Source: Marinobacter piscis
Lineage (GTDB): Bacteria > Pseudomonadota > Gammaproteobacteria > Pseudomonadales > Oleiphilaceae
Direction: 5' to 3'
DNA: 64,000 nt
Assembly (NCBI RefSeq): GCF_007671655.1
Contig: NZ_VCGX01000005.1
Coordinates: forward strand, 1-64,000
Below the pieces are notes generated by a model. That model saw only the letters and a list, made by a program, of their open reading frames with translations, had not been told where the DNA came from and did no database searches. Made by a program: the position numbers and the translations under genes. Below, in pieces: positions 17,472-29,038 of this stretch (within the stretch, counting starts at the first letter, position 1; each line of letters starts with the position of its first letter).

Positions 17472-18448
17472 GTGTTCGTCCTCTTCTGTGTTTTTTGCGT
17501 TTTCCCGGCGCTTGCAAAGAGCCAGCGCCGGATGACCCATTGCGCCGCCCGGTCAGCCTCCCAGAGAGCGTTTTCCGGACCGCTTCTGGCTTCCATTACC
17601 GTAGCATGATCATCCCAGCGAGCCACATAGTTCATTGCAACCAGCCGCTGAACACCAGAGGCGACGCGGCTGTGGGAGCGCTCGGGTAGCTGGAACAGAC
17701 CGGTGGGCACAGCCGATGTTGCAGCTTCACACACCATCGACATGCTGTCGGGAGTTACCCAGACTGCCCGGGAGGCTGCCATACGTTCATTTAGCCAGTT
17801 CTCAGGGGTTTTATCCGGATTTTCCACGGTAATGTGTGGGGCTGAGAGGTGCGCTAGCTGTGTCCGCAGAGAGTTGGGTGTCCGCCGGGAGCCGCTGATG
17901 GTCCAGCGCCATTGTGGGTAGTTCTCCATTAGACAGGTAATTTGCCCGAGCACGGCTTCGTTATTCCAGTCAAAATGCGGGGAGGGCCCGCCCAGCAATA
18001 TCAGTGCTTCGGGCTTGTCGGGCAGGTGGGTAACCGGGGTCACTGTATTGATCACCCCTTCCGTGATCAGAGTATTGCGGTTAGCTGGAACTCCATCGTG
18101 AGCGGGAATGATGGCCCCATCAACCCACCGTCGCGGGAACCCTGGCTTCATCAAAACCAGTGTTCTGGCATTGCTGCGCCGCAGGGATAGCAGCAGTTTA
18201 TGAGTGCCACTGCCGGCTGCGACAATCAGATCCGCACGTGGCAGCGAGCTATCCAGTGCCGGGGGGCGGGCTGACAACGCCCGCCACAGCGGAACTTTTA
18301 CTTCCCCGGCGTTGATCCAGAACAGGCTGGCACCGGCTTTTACCCGTAGCCGGTTGCCCAGTCCCTTCAATTGATTGCGGTGCCCGGGCTTGTTGTCGGT
18401 CAGCATCCAGACAGCCGGTGCGCTTACGGTGGCTTTATTTATTGCCAT
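17468..18448 (-). CDS. ELM1/GtrOC1-family protein in LPS operon
   Basis: 326 residues from the ATG at 18448, which lies 14 bases inside the upstream acyltransferase gene. Conserved features of the mitochondrial-fission-ELM1 family (PF06258) are VWMLTDNKPGHRNQ at the start, LIVAAGSGTHKL, LILLGGPSPHF, TISGSRRTP and VTPDSMSMVCEAATSAVPTGL. Bacterial members are common in LPS loci and look like a GT-B fold resembling glycosyltransferases, but no reaction is established to my knowledge. The tight overlap with lpxL upstream and GT4 downstream indicates a role in lipid A-core assembly. No signal peptide or membrane segment is visible. Confidence 0.75.
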   Translation of the reverse strand: MAINKATVSAPAVWMLTDNKPGHRNQLKGLGNRLRVKAGASLFWINAGEVKVPLWRALSARPPALDSSLPRADLIVAAGSGTHKLLLSLRRSNARTLVLMKPGFPRRWVDGAIIPAHDGVPANRNTLITEGVINTVTPVTHLPDKPEALILLGGPSPHFDWNNEAVLGQITCLMENYPQWRWTISGSRRTPNSLRTQLAHLSAPHITVENPDKTPENWLNERMAASRAVWVTPDSMSMVCEAATSAVPTGLFQLPERSHSRVASGVQRLVAMNYVARWDDHATVMEARSGPENALWEADRAAQWVIRRWLFASAGKTQKTQKRTNT

Positions 18449-19382
18449 AAAAGCCCGGGGCGTTTTTATCCGGCCGTGTTTTGAAACGCCGGTGCATCCA
18501 GAGGTATTGATCCGGTGCACGCCTTATTTCACGTTCAATCACACGGTTGATTTCAGTAGCATCCTGAAGATCGTCACCACTGGGAAAGCCTTCAAGCGGC
18601 GGGTGGAAATAAATATCGTAGCCGGGCCCGTCTTCCCGGCGAAAATGGCTGAAGGGCACAACTTTGCACTGGCTGCGGCCGGCAATGCGCGACGTGGCGG
18701 TAATGGTGCCCGTGGGAATACCGAAAAAGGGAGCAAACACAATGTCTTTTCGGCCATAGTCCTGATCGGTGGCGTACCACACAGTGCGGTTTTTCTTCAG
18801 GCTGCGGAACAGCCCGCGCAGGTCACGTGCACCCAGAACCGTGCCATAGCGACGCCCCCGGGCGCGGGTCATAACGGCGTTCATCAGCGGGTTGTTATGA
18901 TCCCGCTGCATAATGTCCGCCTCAATGTATTCAGTCACCAGGCTGCCACCAAGGTCAAGGGTGCTGTAATGACCGCCAAGCAAGAGTACACCTTTGCCCT
19001 CCGCCAGGGCGTTATCCAGATGCTCTTTGCCATGAATCTCAGTAATGCCGGTCAGCTTTGACGGGTCCCGGAACCAGGCAATGCCCAGCTCCATCACACC
19101 AATCCCGTTCGCTATGAAAGAGTTGCGAACCAGAGCACCCTGTTGTGCCTGGGTGAGTTCTGGAAAACACAGCCGTATATTAACCTCGGTGATATGGCGG
19201 CGGCTGCGGGCAAAGCGCCACGCCAGAAGCCCGACCCCCTTACCAAGCCACCATTGAAAACGAACAGGGAGCTGGGCCGCGCTCCACATCAGGGCAATAC
19301 CGGCCCAGGTGGGCCACCAGCGAGGATGGCGATAGGCCGAGTAATCCGTATTGCGCGGCTGTTTACGGTATTTCTTCTTCAC
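18435..19382 (-). CDS. lpxL: LpxL-type lipid A acyltransferase, HX4D form
   Basis: 315 residues, LpxL/LpxP family. The catalytic motif is HYSTLD (His138-Asp143), the HX4D form. GARDLRGLFRSLKKNRTVWY, ATDQDYGRKDIVFAPFFGI and YLWMHRRFKTRPD near the C-terminus match lauroyl-type acyltransferases. It would transfer a secondary acyl chain to Kdo2-lipid IVA, anchored through the hydrophobic segment near 24-56. It leads the leftward operon with ELM1 and two GT4 genes and is divergent from waaA, the enzyme that makes its Kdo-containing substrate. It is closer to E. coli LpxL than the copy at 12138-13040. Confidence 0.87.
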   Translation of the reverse strand: MKKKYRKQPRNTDYSAYRHPRWWPTWAGIALMWSAAQLPVRFQWWLGKGVGLLAWRFARSRRHITEVNIRLCFPELTQAQQGALVRNSFIANGIGVMELGIAWFRDPSKLTGITEIHGKEHLDNALAEGKGVLLLGGHYSTLDLGGSLVTEYIEADIMQRDHNNPLMNAVMTRARGRRYGTVLGARDLRGLFRSLKKNRTVWYATDQDYGRKDIVFAPFFGIPTGTITATSRIAGRSQCKVVPFSHFRREDGPGYDIYFHPPLEGFPSGDDLQDATEINRVIEREIRRAPDQYLWMHRRFKTRPDKNAPGFYGNK

Positions 19383-19503
19383 TGGAAGCAGATCCTGCTG
19401 TGTCTGTGGGTTACTGGCAGGCTATAGTGCCCGGCCGGGTCTGCCGGAAGCAAACCCAAACGCTTTAATATATGATAACGCACCGGTTTATCAGGAGTCC
19501 TGT

Positions 19504-20757
19504 GTGCTTCATTTTATTTACTCACAACTCATACGGTTGATGTTGCCGTTTATACTTCTGCGGTTATGGTGGCAGGGACGGCAGGCACCGGAATTGCGCA
19601 TTAACTGGCAGCAGCGCCTGGGCTTTGCGCCCCGGGAGCATGGCAAGGTGGTGTGGGTGCATGCTGTGTCTGTAGGTGAAACCATTGCCGCGGCACCAAT
19701 GGTGCGGCGTCTGCTGGCCAGAGACCCGGAAATTACCATTCTGATGACCGCCATGACAGACACAGGCCTTACCCAGGCGATGAAAATGTTTGGTGATCAG
19801 GTGGAGTATTCTTACGCCCCTTACGACACCCCGGGCGCAATACGCCGTTTTCTGAACCGCGTTCACCCTAATATTCTCGTGATCATGGAAACGGAAATAT
19901 GGCCGAACATGATACGCCAGTGCCGGTCCCGGCATGTGCCGGTTTTTTTGATCAACGCCCGGCTTTCCGAGCACTCAGCCCGGGGGTACGAGCGTGTAAA
20001 ACGACTGGTTGCCCCTATTATGGGCAGTATAAGCTGGGTAGCTGCCCAGGCAGACAAGGATGCTGAGCGGCTTCGCAGGATCGGGGTTGCGGCATCCAGA
20101 ATTGCGGTCACCGGCAGCGTAAAGTTTGATGTGGATATTCCCGCGGCTGTGCAGGATGCATCACGCCAGCTGAAAGAATCGCTTTCTGAACGGCCCGTCT
20201 GGATTGCTGGCAGCACCCATGAAGGGGAGGATGCCCGGCTGCTGGCGGCACATAAGCGGCTTTTACAGCATCATCCCGGCGCACTCCTGATTATTGTCCC
20301 CCGCCACCCGGAGCGGTTTGATGCTGTCGCTGAACAGATTCGCCAGCAGGGGCTTTCTTTAGTTCGGCGCTCGTCCGGAAGCGACCCCACAGATGCTCAG
20401 GTGTATCTGGGCGACACCATGGGGGAGCTGATGATGCTTTACGGTGCCAGTGATGTGGCCTTTGTGGGCGGTTCGTTAATTGAGCGCGGCGGACACAATC
20501 CGCTGGAGCCGGCGGGGTGGGGTATACCGGTTATATCCGGGCCCCATGTGTTTAACTTTGAAACCATCTATCAAAGTCTGCGGGATGACGGAGGAGTGAC
20601 CATCGTCAGCAATGAAGACGAACTGTCGTCCCGTTTGCAGGTGCTGTTTGATGACTCCGGTGAGCGTGAGAACAGCGGCGAGCGAGCCCTGGCCGTGGTC
20701 AATAAAAACAAGGGTGCTCTGGATAAGGTAATCGATGGGATTATGGAAAGAGTCTGA
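19504..20757 (+). CDS. waaA: 3-deoxy-D-manno-octulosonic acid transferase
   Basis: WaaA (KdtA) adds Kdo from CMP-Kdo to lipid IVA at the inner membrane. An N-terminal membrane segment (about 3-20) is followed by RQAPELRINWQQRLGF, VWVHAVSVGETIAAAP with the active-site Glu, METEIWPNMI, AGSTHEGED, VPRHPERF and FVGGSLIERGGHNPLEPA. The start is set at a GTG at 19504: AGGAG lies 6 bases upstream and the first residues align with E. coli WaaA, giving 417 residues. The open frame to 19351 would overlap lpxL. It is the only Kdo transferase seen; how many Kdo it adds cannot be told. Confidence 0.95.
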   Translation: MLHFIYSQLIRLMLPFILLRLWWQGRQAPELRINWQQRLGFAPREHGKVVWVHAVSVGETIAAAPMVRRLLARDPEITILMTAMTDTGLTQAMKMFGDQVEYSYAPYDTPGAIRRFLNRVHPNILVIMETEIWPNMIRQCRSRHVPVFLINARLSEHSARGYERVKRLVAPIMGSISWVAAQADKDAERLRRIGVAASRIAVTGSVKFDVDIPAAVQDASRQLKESLSERPVWIAGSTHEGEDARLLAAHKRLLQHHPGALLIIVPRHPERFDAVAEQIRQQGLSLVRRSSGSDPTDAQVYLGDTMGELMMLYGASDVAFVGGSLIERGGHNPLEPAGWGIPVISGPHVFNFETIYQSLRDDGGVTIVSNEDELSSRLQVLFDDSGERENSGERALAVVNKNKGALDKVIDGIMERV

Positions 20758-20785
20758 ATCGGCCCTGCTCAGGGGCGAAAGGGTA

Positions 20786-20812
20786 AGGGCGAGGCGTCAT
20801 GTGCCTCACCCT
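20786..20812. terminator. hairpin between convergent waaA and tolC
   Basis: AGGGCGAGGC and GCCTCACCCT form a 10-position stem with one C-A mismatch and a 7-base loop. It lies in the 81-base gap between two convergent genes and may stop transcription from both sides, though no clear T-run follows. Confidence 0.4.
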
Positions 20813-20838
20813 GTCTTCACTGATCTGTCAGGCAGGTG

Positions 20839-22215
20839 TTAACTGGCCGGGTCGTCGAGAGTTTCCTCATCATTAGCCAGAGCTTCAATGCCAGGGGCGT
20901 TTGCACTCAGCCAGTTGTTCAGTTCAATCAGATCCTGAGGGCTGAGAGTGCCGGCAGCCTGCTTGAGTTGCAGAGTGTTGTTCACATAGTCATAGCGGGC
21001 GTTGGCATAGTCTCTCAGGGCCACATAGTAGGCCCGCTCCGCATCCAGAACCTCTACAATATTCCGGGTACCTACCTCATAGCCGGCGCGGGTGGCATCC
21101 AGTGCACTCCGGCGGGAAATAATCGTTTGCTCCAGGGCCGAGGCGGTTTCCACATTGTTGTTGATGGTCAGAAACAGGCTGCGGGTATTCACGCGCACGT
21201 CACGGCGCACAGTGTTCAGAGACTGCTCGGCAACGGTTACCAGTGATCTTTGCTGACGCACACCGGCCTGGGTACCGCCGCCAGTATACAGGGGCACATT
21301 CAGGTTCAGAGCGATAACACCCTGGGTGGTTTCGCCATCACGGGGAGCAGTCGGCCGGTTCTGTTCAATTCCATGGGTATCGGACTTCCCGTAAGATGCA
21401 CTCAGGTCCAGAGTCGGGTAGTGGCCAGCTTTGGCCTGCTTCAGCGTTGATTCGTTTGCTTTCAGGTCATAAAGAGCCGACTGAACAGACCAGTTCTGCT
21501 CCAGTGCCGTCATTTCCCAGGCGGTCGGGTCCATCGGGTCAGGGCGGCCCAGAGGGAAGCTCTGGCGCAGATTTTCCAGATCTTCCGAGTATTCGCCGGT
21601 TAAACGGGCCAACTGTTCCCGGGCAATGTTGAGCTGGTTTTCGGCGGCAATGCGCATGCTTTTGCTGTCGTCATAGGTGGCGCGGGCTTCGTATACTTCG
21701 GTAATAGCAATCAGCCCCACATCGAAACGCTCCTGGGCCTGCTCGTACTGGCGCTGGATGGCCGCTTCGCTGGCCCGCGCTGTGGTCACCGTATCCTGAG
21801 CCCGCAACACATTGAAGTAAGCTGTAGCCACATCAAGAATCAGCTGCTGCTGAGCCAGGTTGTATTGCGCGCGTGCAGAGTCTGTCTGGAACTGGCTGGC
21901 ATCATACTGAAACCAGGAGTCTGCCTTGAAAAGGGGCTGGGTCAGCTGCACGCCATAGTTAAACTCACGATAGCTGTTGTCCTGACTGGGACCATCAACA
22001 TCAATGTGCTGGGCATCACCAAACGCACCGATTTGCGGCAACAGGGAGCTCTTGCTGACATCACTGGCAGCCTGCTGGGACTCAAACCTGGCCTGGGCCG
22101 CGGCAATGCCGGAGTCGTAAGAGAGTGCTTTCTCATAGGTCTCGATAAGATCCAGTGAGAGGGCAGGTTGTGCCACCATGAGGCCAATAAGTCCGGAAAG
22201 CAGTCGTTTCTTCAT
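20839..22215 (-). CDS. tolC: TolC-type outer-membrane efflux/secretion channel
   Basis: 458 residues. A Sec signal peptide (KKRLLSGLIGLMVAQPALS) is followed by two OEP domains with long helical segments: DLIETYEKALSYDSGIAAAQ at the mature start, the first hairpin to about 210, and the second from about 250 to 440, with NLNVPLYTGGG as the usual strand motif of the repeat. YDYVNNTLQLKQAAGTLS near the end is typical of TolC. It forms the trimeric exit duct for drug pumps and type I secretion. The start at 22215 is set by AGGAG 6 bases upstream; the frame to 22302 has no such site. It stands alone, convergent with waaA. Confidence 0.9.
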   Translation of the reverse strand: MKKRLLSGLIGLMVAQPALSLDLIETYEKALSYDSGIAAAQARFESQQAASDVSKSSLLPQIGAFGDAQHIDVDGPSQDNSYREFNYGVQLTQPLFKADSWFQYDASQFQTDSARAQYNLAQQQLILDVATAYFNVLRAQDTVTTARASEAAIQRQYEQAQERFDVGLIAITEVYEARATYDDSKSMRIAAENQLNIAREQLARLTGEYSEDLENLRQSFPLGRPDPMDPTAWEMTALEQNWSVQSALYDLKANESTLKQAKAGHYPTLDLSASYGKSDTHGIEQNRPTAPRDGETTQGVIALNLNVPLYTGGGTQAGVRQQRSLVTVAEQSLNTVRRDVRVNTRSLFLTINNNVETASALEQTIISRRSALDATRAGYEVGTRNIVEVLDAERAYYVALRDYANARYDYVNNTLQLKQAAGTLSPQDLIELNNWLSANAPGIEALANDEETLDDPAS

Positions 22216-22368
22216 TAATACTCCTGATACATGTGCGCGCCTGCGCCCGCTCACGTAATTAGCCGGGCACAAAAAGTAAACCAGATCGCCTATTATGGAC
22301 AATAATGGCCCCCAGCTCTACACTTGCAGATTACACTCAGTTTGAGTGTTGAAAATGACCGACTCGCG
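22216..22368. other. tolC-thiC divergent control region
   Basis: This gene-free stretch must hold promoters for tolC (leftward) and for the thiC leader (rightward). An inverted repeat ATTAT-n5-ATAAT lies near 22290-22305 and gives -10-like hexamers on both strands, but no matching -35 was found, so no promoter is called. The TPP riboswitch begins immediately after it. Confidence 0.4.
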
Positions 22369-24448
<2,080 letters not shown>

Positions 24449-24504
24449 ACTGGCTCGCAGGACCGAGAGCTTGTACTAAGCGGCCAGCACAGCATTTAGT
24501 CGGG

Positions 24505-24612
24505 TGAAGCGGAGCAGGCTGCCCAAAACTGTGCGGAGCCATGGATGGCGGAGCCCAAGCGTCACAAGGACGTGCCGCAAGGAGCGTGTTTTGGGCAGCC
24601 TGCTCCGATTCA
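24505..24612. repeat. long inverted repeat, palindromic element
   Basis: The arms at 24510-24529 and 24588-24607 are perfect 20-base reverse complements (right arm GTTTTGGGCAGCCTGCTCCG), extended by four more pairs after one mismatch. The 58-base centre contains CCATGGATGGCGGAGCCC and CGTCACAAGGACG, a layout I associate with repetitive palindromic elements scattered in Marinobacter-like genomes. It fills most of the 267-base gap between thiC and nudF. Small open frames across it are probably not genes. It could also end thiC transcription. Confidence 0.75.
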
Positions 24613-24715
24613 GCCAGCCCCCAATGCCTGCAGCCCCAACTCCCCCATCGCAAGCTTGCAATAAACAACACCAAACGGCTATCGTGCAAAACCCTATTTC
24701 AGAATAGAGTAATCC

Positions 24716-25333
24716 ATGACCAAACCGTTCCAGTTTAAAGCCAGCGACGTCACCATTGAAAAACGTGAAACCGTCTTTCAGGGCTTTTTCCGAATGGACA
24801 AACTCTGGCTGACACACCCACGCTTCGATGGCCGCACCATGCCGGAATTCAGCCGCGAACTCTTCGTGCGCGGCGACGCCACCTGCGTGCTTCCCTACGA
24901 CCCCGAACGCGACGAAGTGGTTCTCCTGGAACAGTTCCGCGCCGGCGCACTGGGGCGGGATCAGTCGCCCTGGCTATTGGAGCTGGTAGCCGGCATGAAC
25001 GAAGACGGTGAGCACAGCGAAGACGTTGCCCGACGTGAAGCCGAAGAAGAAGCCGGGCTCAGCTTCAGCAGGCTGGAAAAAATCTGCAATTATCTGGTTT
25101 CACCGGGCGGCACCACGGAAATGGTATACTTGTACTGTGGCATGACCAGCACAGAATCCGCAGGTGGCCTCTACGGCCTGGAAGACGAGCACGAAGATAT
25201 CCGGGCCCATGTAGTATCCGTAGACGAGGCAATAACGATGGTAAAAGACGGCCGCATCAACAATGCAGCGGCGATTATCGCTCTTCAGTGGCTACAGCTT
25301 AACCGGCCGGCGCTGCGCACAAGGTGGCAGTAA
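24716..25333 (+). CDS. nudF: ADP-ribose pyrophosphatase (Nudix)
   Basis: 205-residue Nudix hydrolase that splits ADP-ribose to AMP and ribose 5-phosphate. The Nudix box runs from Gly93 to Leu115 with all key positions (Glu99, Arg107, Glu108, Glu111, Glu112, Gly114). PGGTTEMVYLY and the N-terminal domain-swap region match NudF. It starts a coupled cluster nudF-yqiB-cpdA, the order found in E. coli. The Gln-TAA end overlaps the next ATG (TAATG). Confidence 0.92.
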   Translation: MTKPFQFKASDVTIEKRETVFQGFFRMDKLWLTHPRFDGRTMPEFSRELFVRGDATCVLPYDPERDEVVLLEQFRAGALGRDQSPWLLELVAGMNEDGEHSEDVARREAEEEAGLSFSRLEKICNYLVSPGGTTEMVYLYCGMTSTESAGGLYGLEDEHEDIRAHVVSVDEAITMVKDGRINNAAAIIALQWLQLNRPALRTRWQ

Positions 25334-25839
25334 TGAACCAGTGGGTCATGAAACCCAAACGCTATGTACCGGATCTGAGACAATTCGGAGCCTTGTGTGA
25401 TGGTAACTACCAGCGCCTGCGTCGGCTGCGTCAGCTAAAGGCCGGTGGAGAGCCCGTGGGCGAAATAGAATTGTATCGGGAAGATACCTACCTGGGGCGC
25501 GTTCGTATCCAGGTACTGCAAACCGCAAGGTACACTGAAACCCTCCTGCTCGAGCAGACCCACAACAGCGGGCGCTGGCTGAACAACCCACGGATGACCG
25601 TGCGGGTCTACCACGATGCCCTGATGGCGGAAGTGATCAGCTGCTATCGTGATACGCAGATTGCACCGGTTAATGATTACCCCAACCGCTTTATGCATCA
25701 CCCGGATGAAAAGGTTCAGGTAAACAGCTTTCTTGCGGACTGGCTGGATTACTGCCTGAAGTTCGGCCATCTTCCCCTTGAGTATGCCGCCTGGACAGGC
25801 GATACCGCGATACAGAAAACAGGCCAGAAAATACCATGA
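25333..25839 (+). CDS. yqiB: DUF1249 family protein
   Basis: 168 residues from the ATG at 25333, which shares a base with the nudF stop. It belongs to DUF1249 (YqiB): YVPDLRQFGALCDGNYQRLRRL, MTVRVYHDALMAEVISC and the C-terminal NSFLADWLDYCLKFGH are the conserved blocks. No enzyme motif, signal peptide or membrane segment is visible. It is consistently found between nudF and cpdA in gammaproteobacteria, which hints at a link to nucleotide signalling, but its function is not known. Confidence 0.85.
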   Translation: MNQWVMKPKRYVPDLRQFGALCDGNYQRLRRLRQLKAGGEPVGEIELYREDTYLGRVRIQVLQTARYTETLLLEQTHNSGRWLNNPRMTVRVYHDALMAEVISCYRDTQIAPVNDYPNRFMHHPDEKVQVNSFLADWLDYCLKFGHLPLEYAAWTGDTAIQKTGQKIP

Positions 25840-26642
25840 CCACCACGGAAAACGCCCGCCCGCTCCGGGTCTTGCAGCTAACAGACCCCCACCTGATGGC
25901 GGGCTCCGACGGCACCTTGCTGGGAGTGAATACCCGTAACAGCCTGAATGCGGTGATTGCCGAGGTTCTTCGCTCCCATGGGCAGCCAGACCTGATTCTG
26001 GCAACCGGGGATCTTGCCCAGGATGGCTCGCAAGAAGCTTATCGCTTTCTGGGAGAACGTCTCGGAGCTTTTAACTGCGGCTCTGCCTGGCTTGCCGGCA
26101 ACCATGATGACGCAGCACGCCTTTATGCCATTGCAGCAGAGTATGGTGCCAGCCAGCGACACATTGTTCAGGGGGGCTGGCAGTTTATTCTTCTGGATTC
26201 ATCGGTGCCCGGACAGGTATACGGCGAGCTGGCGGAGTCGGAGCTGAGCTTTCTGGCTGAACGGCTGGAGCAGAACCCCGACCTGCCCGCGCTGGTCACA
26301 TTGCACCATCACCCGGTTGATGTGGGTGCCGACTGGATGCAGGACATAGGGCTCAGGAACCGTGATGCCTTCTGGCAGGTTATTGATCGCTTTCCGCAGG
26401 TAAAAGTGGTGCTCTGGGGGCACATACATCAAAACCTGGAGCAACAAAGAAAGGGCGTGCACCTGATGGCCACGCCCTCTACTTGCATTCAGTTTACTTC
26501 CGGCTCCCGCAACTTTTCCGTTGAGGAGCAGGCACCAGGGTATCGCTGGTTGGAACTCCAGGCCTCCGGCAGCTTCACAACGGAAGTCCGCCGGGCCCTG
26601 GATTTTGAGTTTGAGCTTGAACTGAACAGCTCGGGTTACTAG
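25836..26642 (+). CDS. cpdA: 3',5'-cyclic AMP phosphodiesterase
   Basis: 268-residue calcineurin-like metallophosphoesterase that hydrolyses cAMP. The metal-binding motifs are in order: LTDPHLM (D-x-H), ATGDLAQDG (GD), LAGNHDD (GNHD), VTLHHHPV and LWGHIHQN (GHxH). The ATG overlaps the DUF1249 stop (ATGA). Its 3' end overlaps the convergent metE by 4 bases. Alone the fold also covers other phosphodiesterases, but the nudF-yqiB-cpdA order supports the name. Confidence 0.9.
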   Translation: MTTTENARPLRVLQLTDPHLMAGSDGTLLGVNTRNSLNAVIAEVLRSHGQPDLILATGDLAQDGSQEAYRFLGERLGAFNCGSAWLAGNHDDAARLYAIAAEYGASQRHIVQGGWQFILLDSSVPGQVYGELAESELSFLAERLEQNPDLPALVTLHHHPVDVGADWMQDIGLRNRDAFWQVIDRFPQVKVVLWGHIHQNLEQQRKGVHLMATPSTCIQFTSGSRNFSVEEQAPGYRWLELQASGSFTTEVRRALDFEFELELNSSGY

Positions 26643-28912
26643 GCTGCGCGCAACTCTCTGGCCGCAGCCACCACCGCTTCCAGTGCAGGCTTTACTTCTT
26701 CCCAGCGCCGGGTTTTCAGGCCACAGTCCGGGTTTACCCACAGACGCTCCGCCGGGATCCGTTCCGCCGCCTTATGCATCAGCTCGGTCACCTGTTCCAC
26801 TTGCGGGATGTTCGGTGAGTGGATGTCATAAACTCCCGGGCCGATATCGTTGGGGTACTCAAAGCCCTTGAACGCATCGAGCAGTTCCATGGCCGAACGG
26901 GATGTTTCAATGGTGATCACATCCGCATCCATACGGGCAATGGCACCGATAATGTCATTGAACTCCGAATAGCACATATGGGTATGAATCTGGGTTTCGT
27001 CTTTCACCCCATTGGCGCTGATGCGGAAGGCTTCAATGGCCCAGTCCAGATAGGTTTCCCAGTCTGACTGGCGAAGCGGCAGGCCTTCGCGCAAGGCGGC
27101 TTCGTCAATCTGGATAATGCCAACCCCGGCTTTTTCCAGATCCAGAACCTCTTCGCGCACGGCCAGAGCCAGTTGCAGGCACGTATCCTTGCGCGGTTGG
27201 TCGTCACGTACAAACGACCAGTTCAGAATGGTAACCGGGCCGGTCAGCATGCCCTTCAGAGGCTTGTCGGTCAGGGACTGGGCGTATTTGATCCAGTCCA
27301 CCGTCATGGCATTCGGGCGCGAGATGTCACCGAAGAGAATGGGCGGTTTCACGCATCGGGAACCGTAGGACTGCACCCAGCCAAAGCGGCTGAACACATA
27401 GCCTTCCAGCTGCTCGCCAAAGTACTCCACCATGTCGTTGCGCTCGGCTTCACCGTGCACCAGTACGTCCAGACCCAGGGCTTCCTGTTGCTCAACGCAG
27501 TAGGCAATTTCTTCCCGAATGCGCGCGGTGTATGCGTCCTGGTCCAGATCCCCCTGACGGAAGGCACGGCGAACCTGGCGTATTTCCGTGGTTTGCGGAA
27601 AGGAGCCAATGGTTGTGGTCGGAAACTTCGGCAACTGCAAGCGTTCCTGTTGCAGTTTAGTGCGGGTACTAAACGGGCTCTTGCGCTGACCCAGCTCCGG
27701 TGTAATCGCGGCCTGAGCACGGGCAACCGCCGGGTTATGAACACGGGGAGAGCCCTGTCGGCTCGCAATCGCTTCACGATTCGCGTCCAGCTCGTTCGCA
27801 ACACTGTCGCGGCCTGAATCCAGGGCTGTGGCCAGAATGCTCAGCTCATCCAGTTTCTGGCGGGCAAACGCCAGCCAGTTGCGGATTTCAGGGTCCAGAG
27901 AGGTCTCTCTTTCCAGGTCAACCGGCACATGCAGCAGCGAGCAGGAAGGGGCAAGCCAGAGGCGATCTCCAAGCTTATCCCGCAGCGGCTCCAGCCAGTC
28001 CAGAGTAGCGTTGAGGTCGGATTTCCACACATTGCGCCCGTTAATAACGCCCAGGGACAGAACTTTATGGGGTGGCAGCCAGTCAGCCAGCTGTGAAACC
28101 TCAGACTGTGCACTGATGGCATCCAGGTGGATGCCGGCCACCGGCAGTTCGCAGGCCAGTTGCAGGTTCTCCCGCAGCTCGCCGAAATATGTAGTCAGCA
28201 GCAGCTTCACCGGCGCGACTTTCAGCTCGTGATAGGCAAGTATGCAGGCGTGTCGCCATTCGGAATCCAGCTCGGTAACCAGGGCCGGTTCATCAATCTG
28301 TACCCACTCTGCACCTGCATCGGCCAGCTTTTGCAGCAGCTCACCGTAGGCCAGCAACAGCTTTGGCAGTAGGTCGAGGCGCCTGGAATCGTCCTTTTCC
28401 TTGCCCAGCCACAGGTAGGTAACCGGGCCAATGATAACCGGCTTGGCCGCGACACCCTGTGCCCGGGCTTCGGCCAGCTGCTCCAGCAGACGCTCCGGAT
28501 CCAGGTTGAAACGGGTGTCGGCGCTGAACTCAGGGACAATGTAATGGTAGTTGGTGTCAAACCACTTGGTCATTTCACCGGCGTGCACACTGCAGCAGGC
28601 ACTGTCACCGGGGGAGCGGCCCCGGGCCACACGAAAATACTCATCCAGTGTTGATCCCTTATCGCTGGCGGCCCGCTCGGGCAGGTTGCCCAACGTTGTG
28701 CTCATGTCCAGCACCTGATCGTACAGGGAGAAATCCCCCACCGGCGCCAGGGTAAGGTTGCCCTGTTGCTGCCAGTTCTGCGCCCGCAGCCCGGCGGCGG
28801 TTTCGTTTAGCGCGGATTCGCTGGACTCGCCATTCCAGAGCGCTTCCAGGGCAAACTTAAGTTCCCGGCGGGCGCCGATGCGCGGGTAGCCGAGGTTGTG
28901 TGTAACTGTCAT
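26639..28912 (-). CDS. metE: cobalamin-independent methionine synthase
   Basis: MetE, 757 residues, moves a methyl group from 5-methyltetrahydropteroyltriglutamate to homocysteine. It has the two barrel domains of the family. The zinc ligands are in HTHMCYSEF and [11 protein letters not shown] near the C-terminus; [11 protein letters not shown] marks the start of the second domain near residue 430. AGGAG lies 6 bases before the ATG. It is divergent from a LysR gene whose product should be MetR, with a palindrome between them that would serve both. Confidence 0.97.
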   Translation of the reverse strand: MTVTHNLGYPRIGARRELKFALEALWNGESSESALNETAAGLRAQNWQQQGNLTLAPVGDFSLYDQVLDMSTTLGNLPERAASDKGSTLDEYFRVARGRSPGDSACCSVHAGEMTKWFDTNYHYIVPEFSADTRFNLDPERLLEQLAEARAQGVAAKPVIIGPVTYLWLGKEKDDSRRLDLLPKLLLAYGELLQKLADAGAEWVQIDEPALVTELDSEWRHACILAYHELKVAPVKLLLTTYFGELRENLQLACELPVAGIHLDAISAQSEVSQLADWLPPHKVLSLGVINGRNVWKSDLNATLDWLEPLRDKLGDRLWLAPSCSLLHVPVDLERETSLDPEIRNWLAFARQKLDELSILATALDSGRDSVANELDANREAIASRQGSPRVHNPAVARAQAAITPELGQRKSPFSTRTKLQQERLQLPKFPTTTIGSFPQTTEIRQVRRAFRQGDLDQDAYTARIREEIAYCVEQQEALGLDVLVHGEAERNDMVEYFGEQLEGYVFSRFGWVQSYGSRCVKPPILFGDISRPNAMTVDWIKYAQSLTDKPLKGMLTGPVTILNWSFVRDDQPRKDTCLQLALAVREEVLDLEKAGVGIIQIDEAALREGLPLRQSDWETYLDWAIEAFRISANGVKDETQIHTHMCYSEFNDIIGAIARMDADVITIETSRSAMELLDAFKGFEYPNDIGPGVYDIHSPNIPQVEQVTELMHKAAERIPAERLWVNPDCGLKTRRWEEVKPALEAVVAAARELRAA

Positions 28913-28983
28913 CCGGAACTCCTGTCTCTCTTTGTCGTTAATGGGTCAGTTGGAGGAGTTGCCAGATTAGCGTTCCGTGTGAA

Positions 28984-29006
28984 TGAATAATAATGGTATT
29001 ATTTCA
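28984..29006. promoter_or_regulatory. candidate MetR operator in metE-metR gap
   Basis: An interrupted palindrome runs from TGAATAATA to TATTATTTCA, with TGAA and TTCA at its ends, as in MetR sites (TGAA-n5-TTCA) but with longer spacing. It is about 20-30 bases before metR and 72 before metE. Its central TATTAT may double as a -10. Confidence 0.45.
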
Positions 29007-29038
29007 GAAACCCATTAACTTCGCTCATGGATTGTCGA

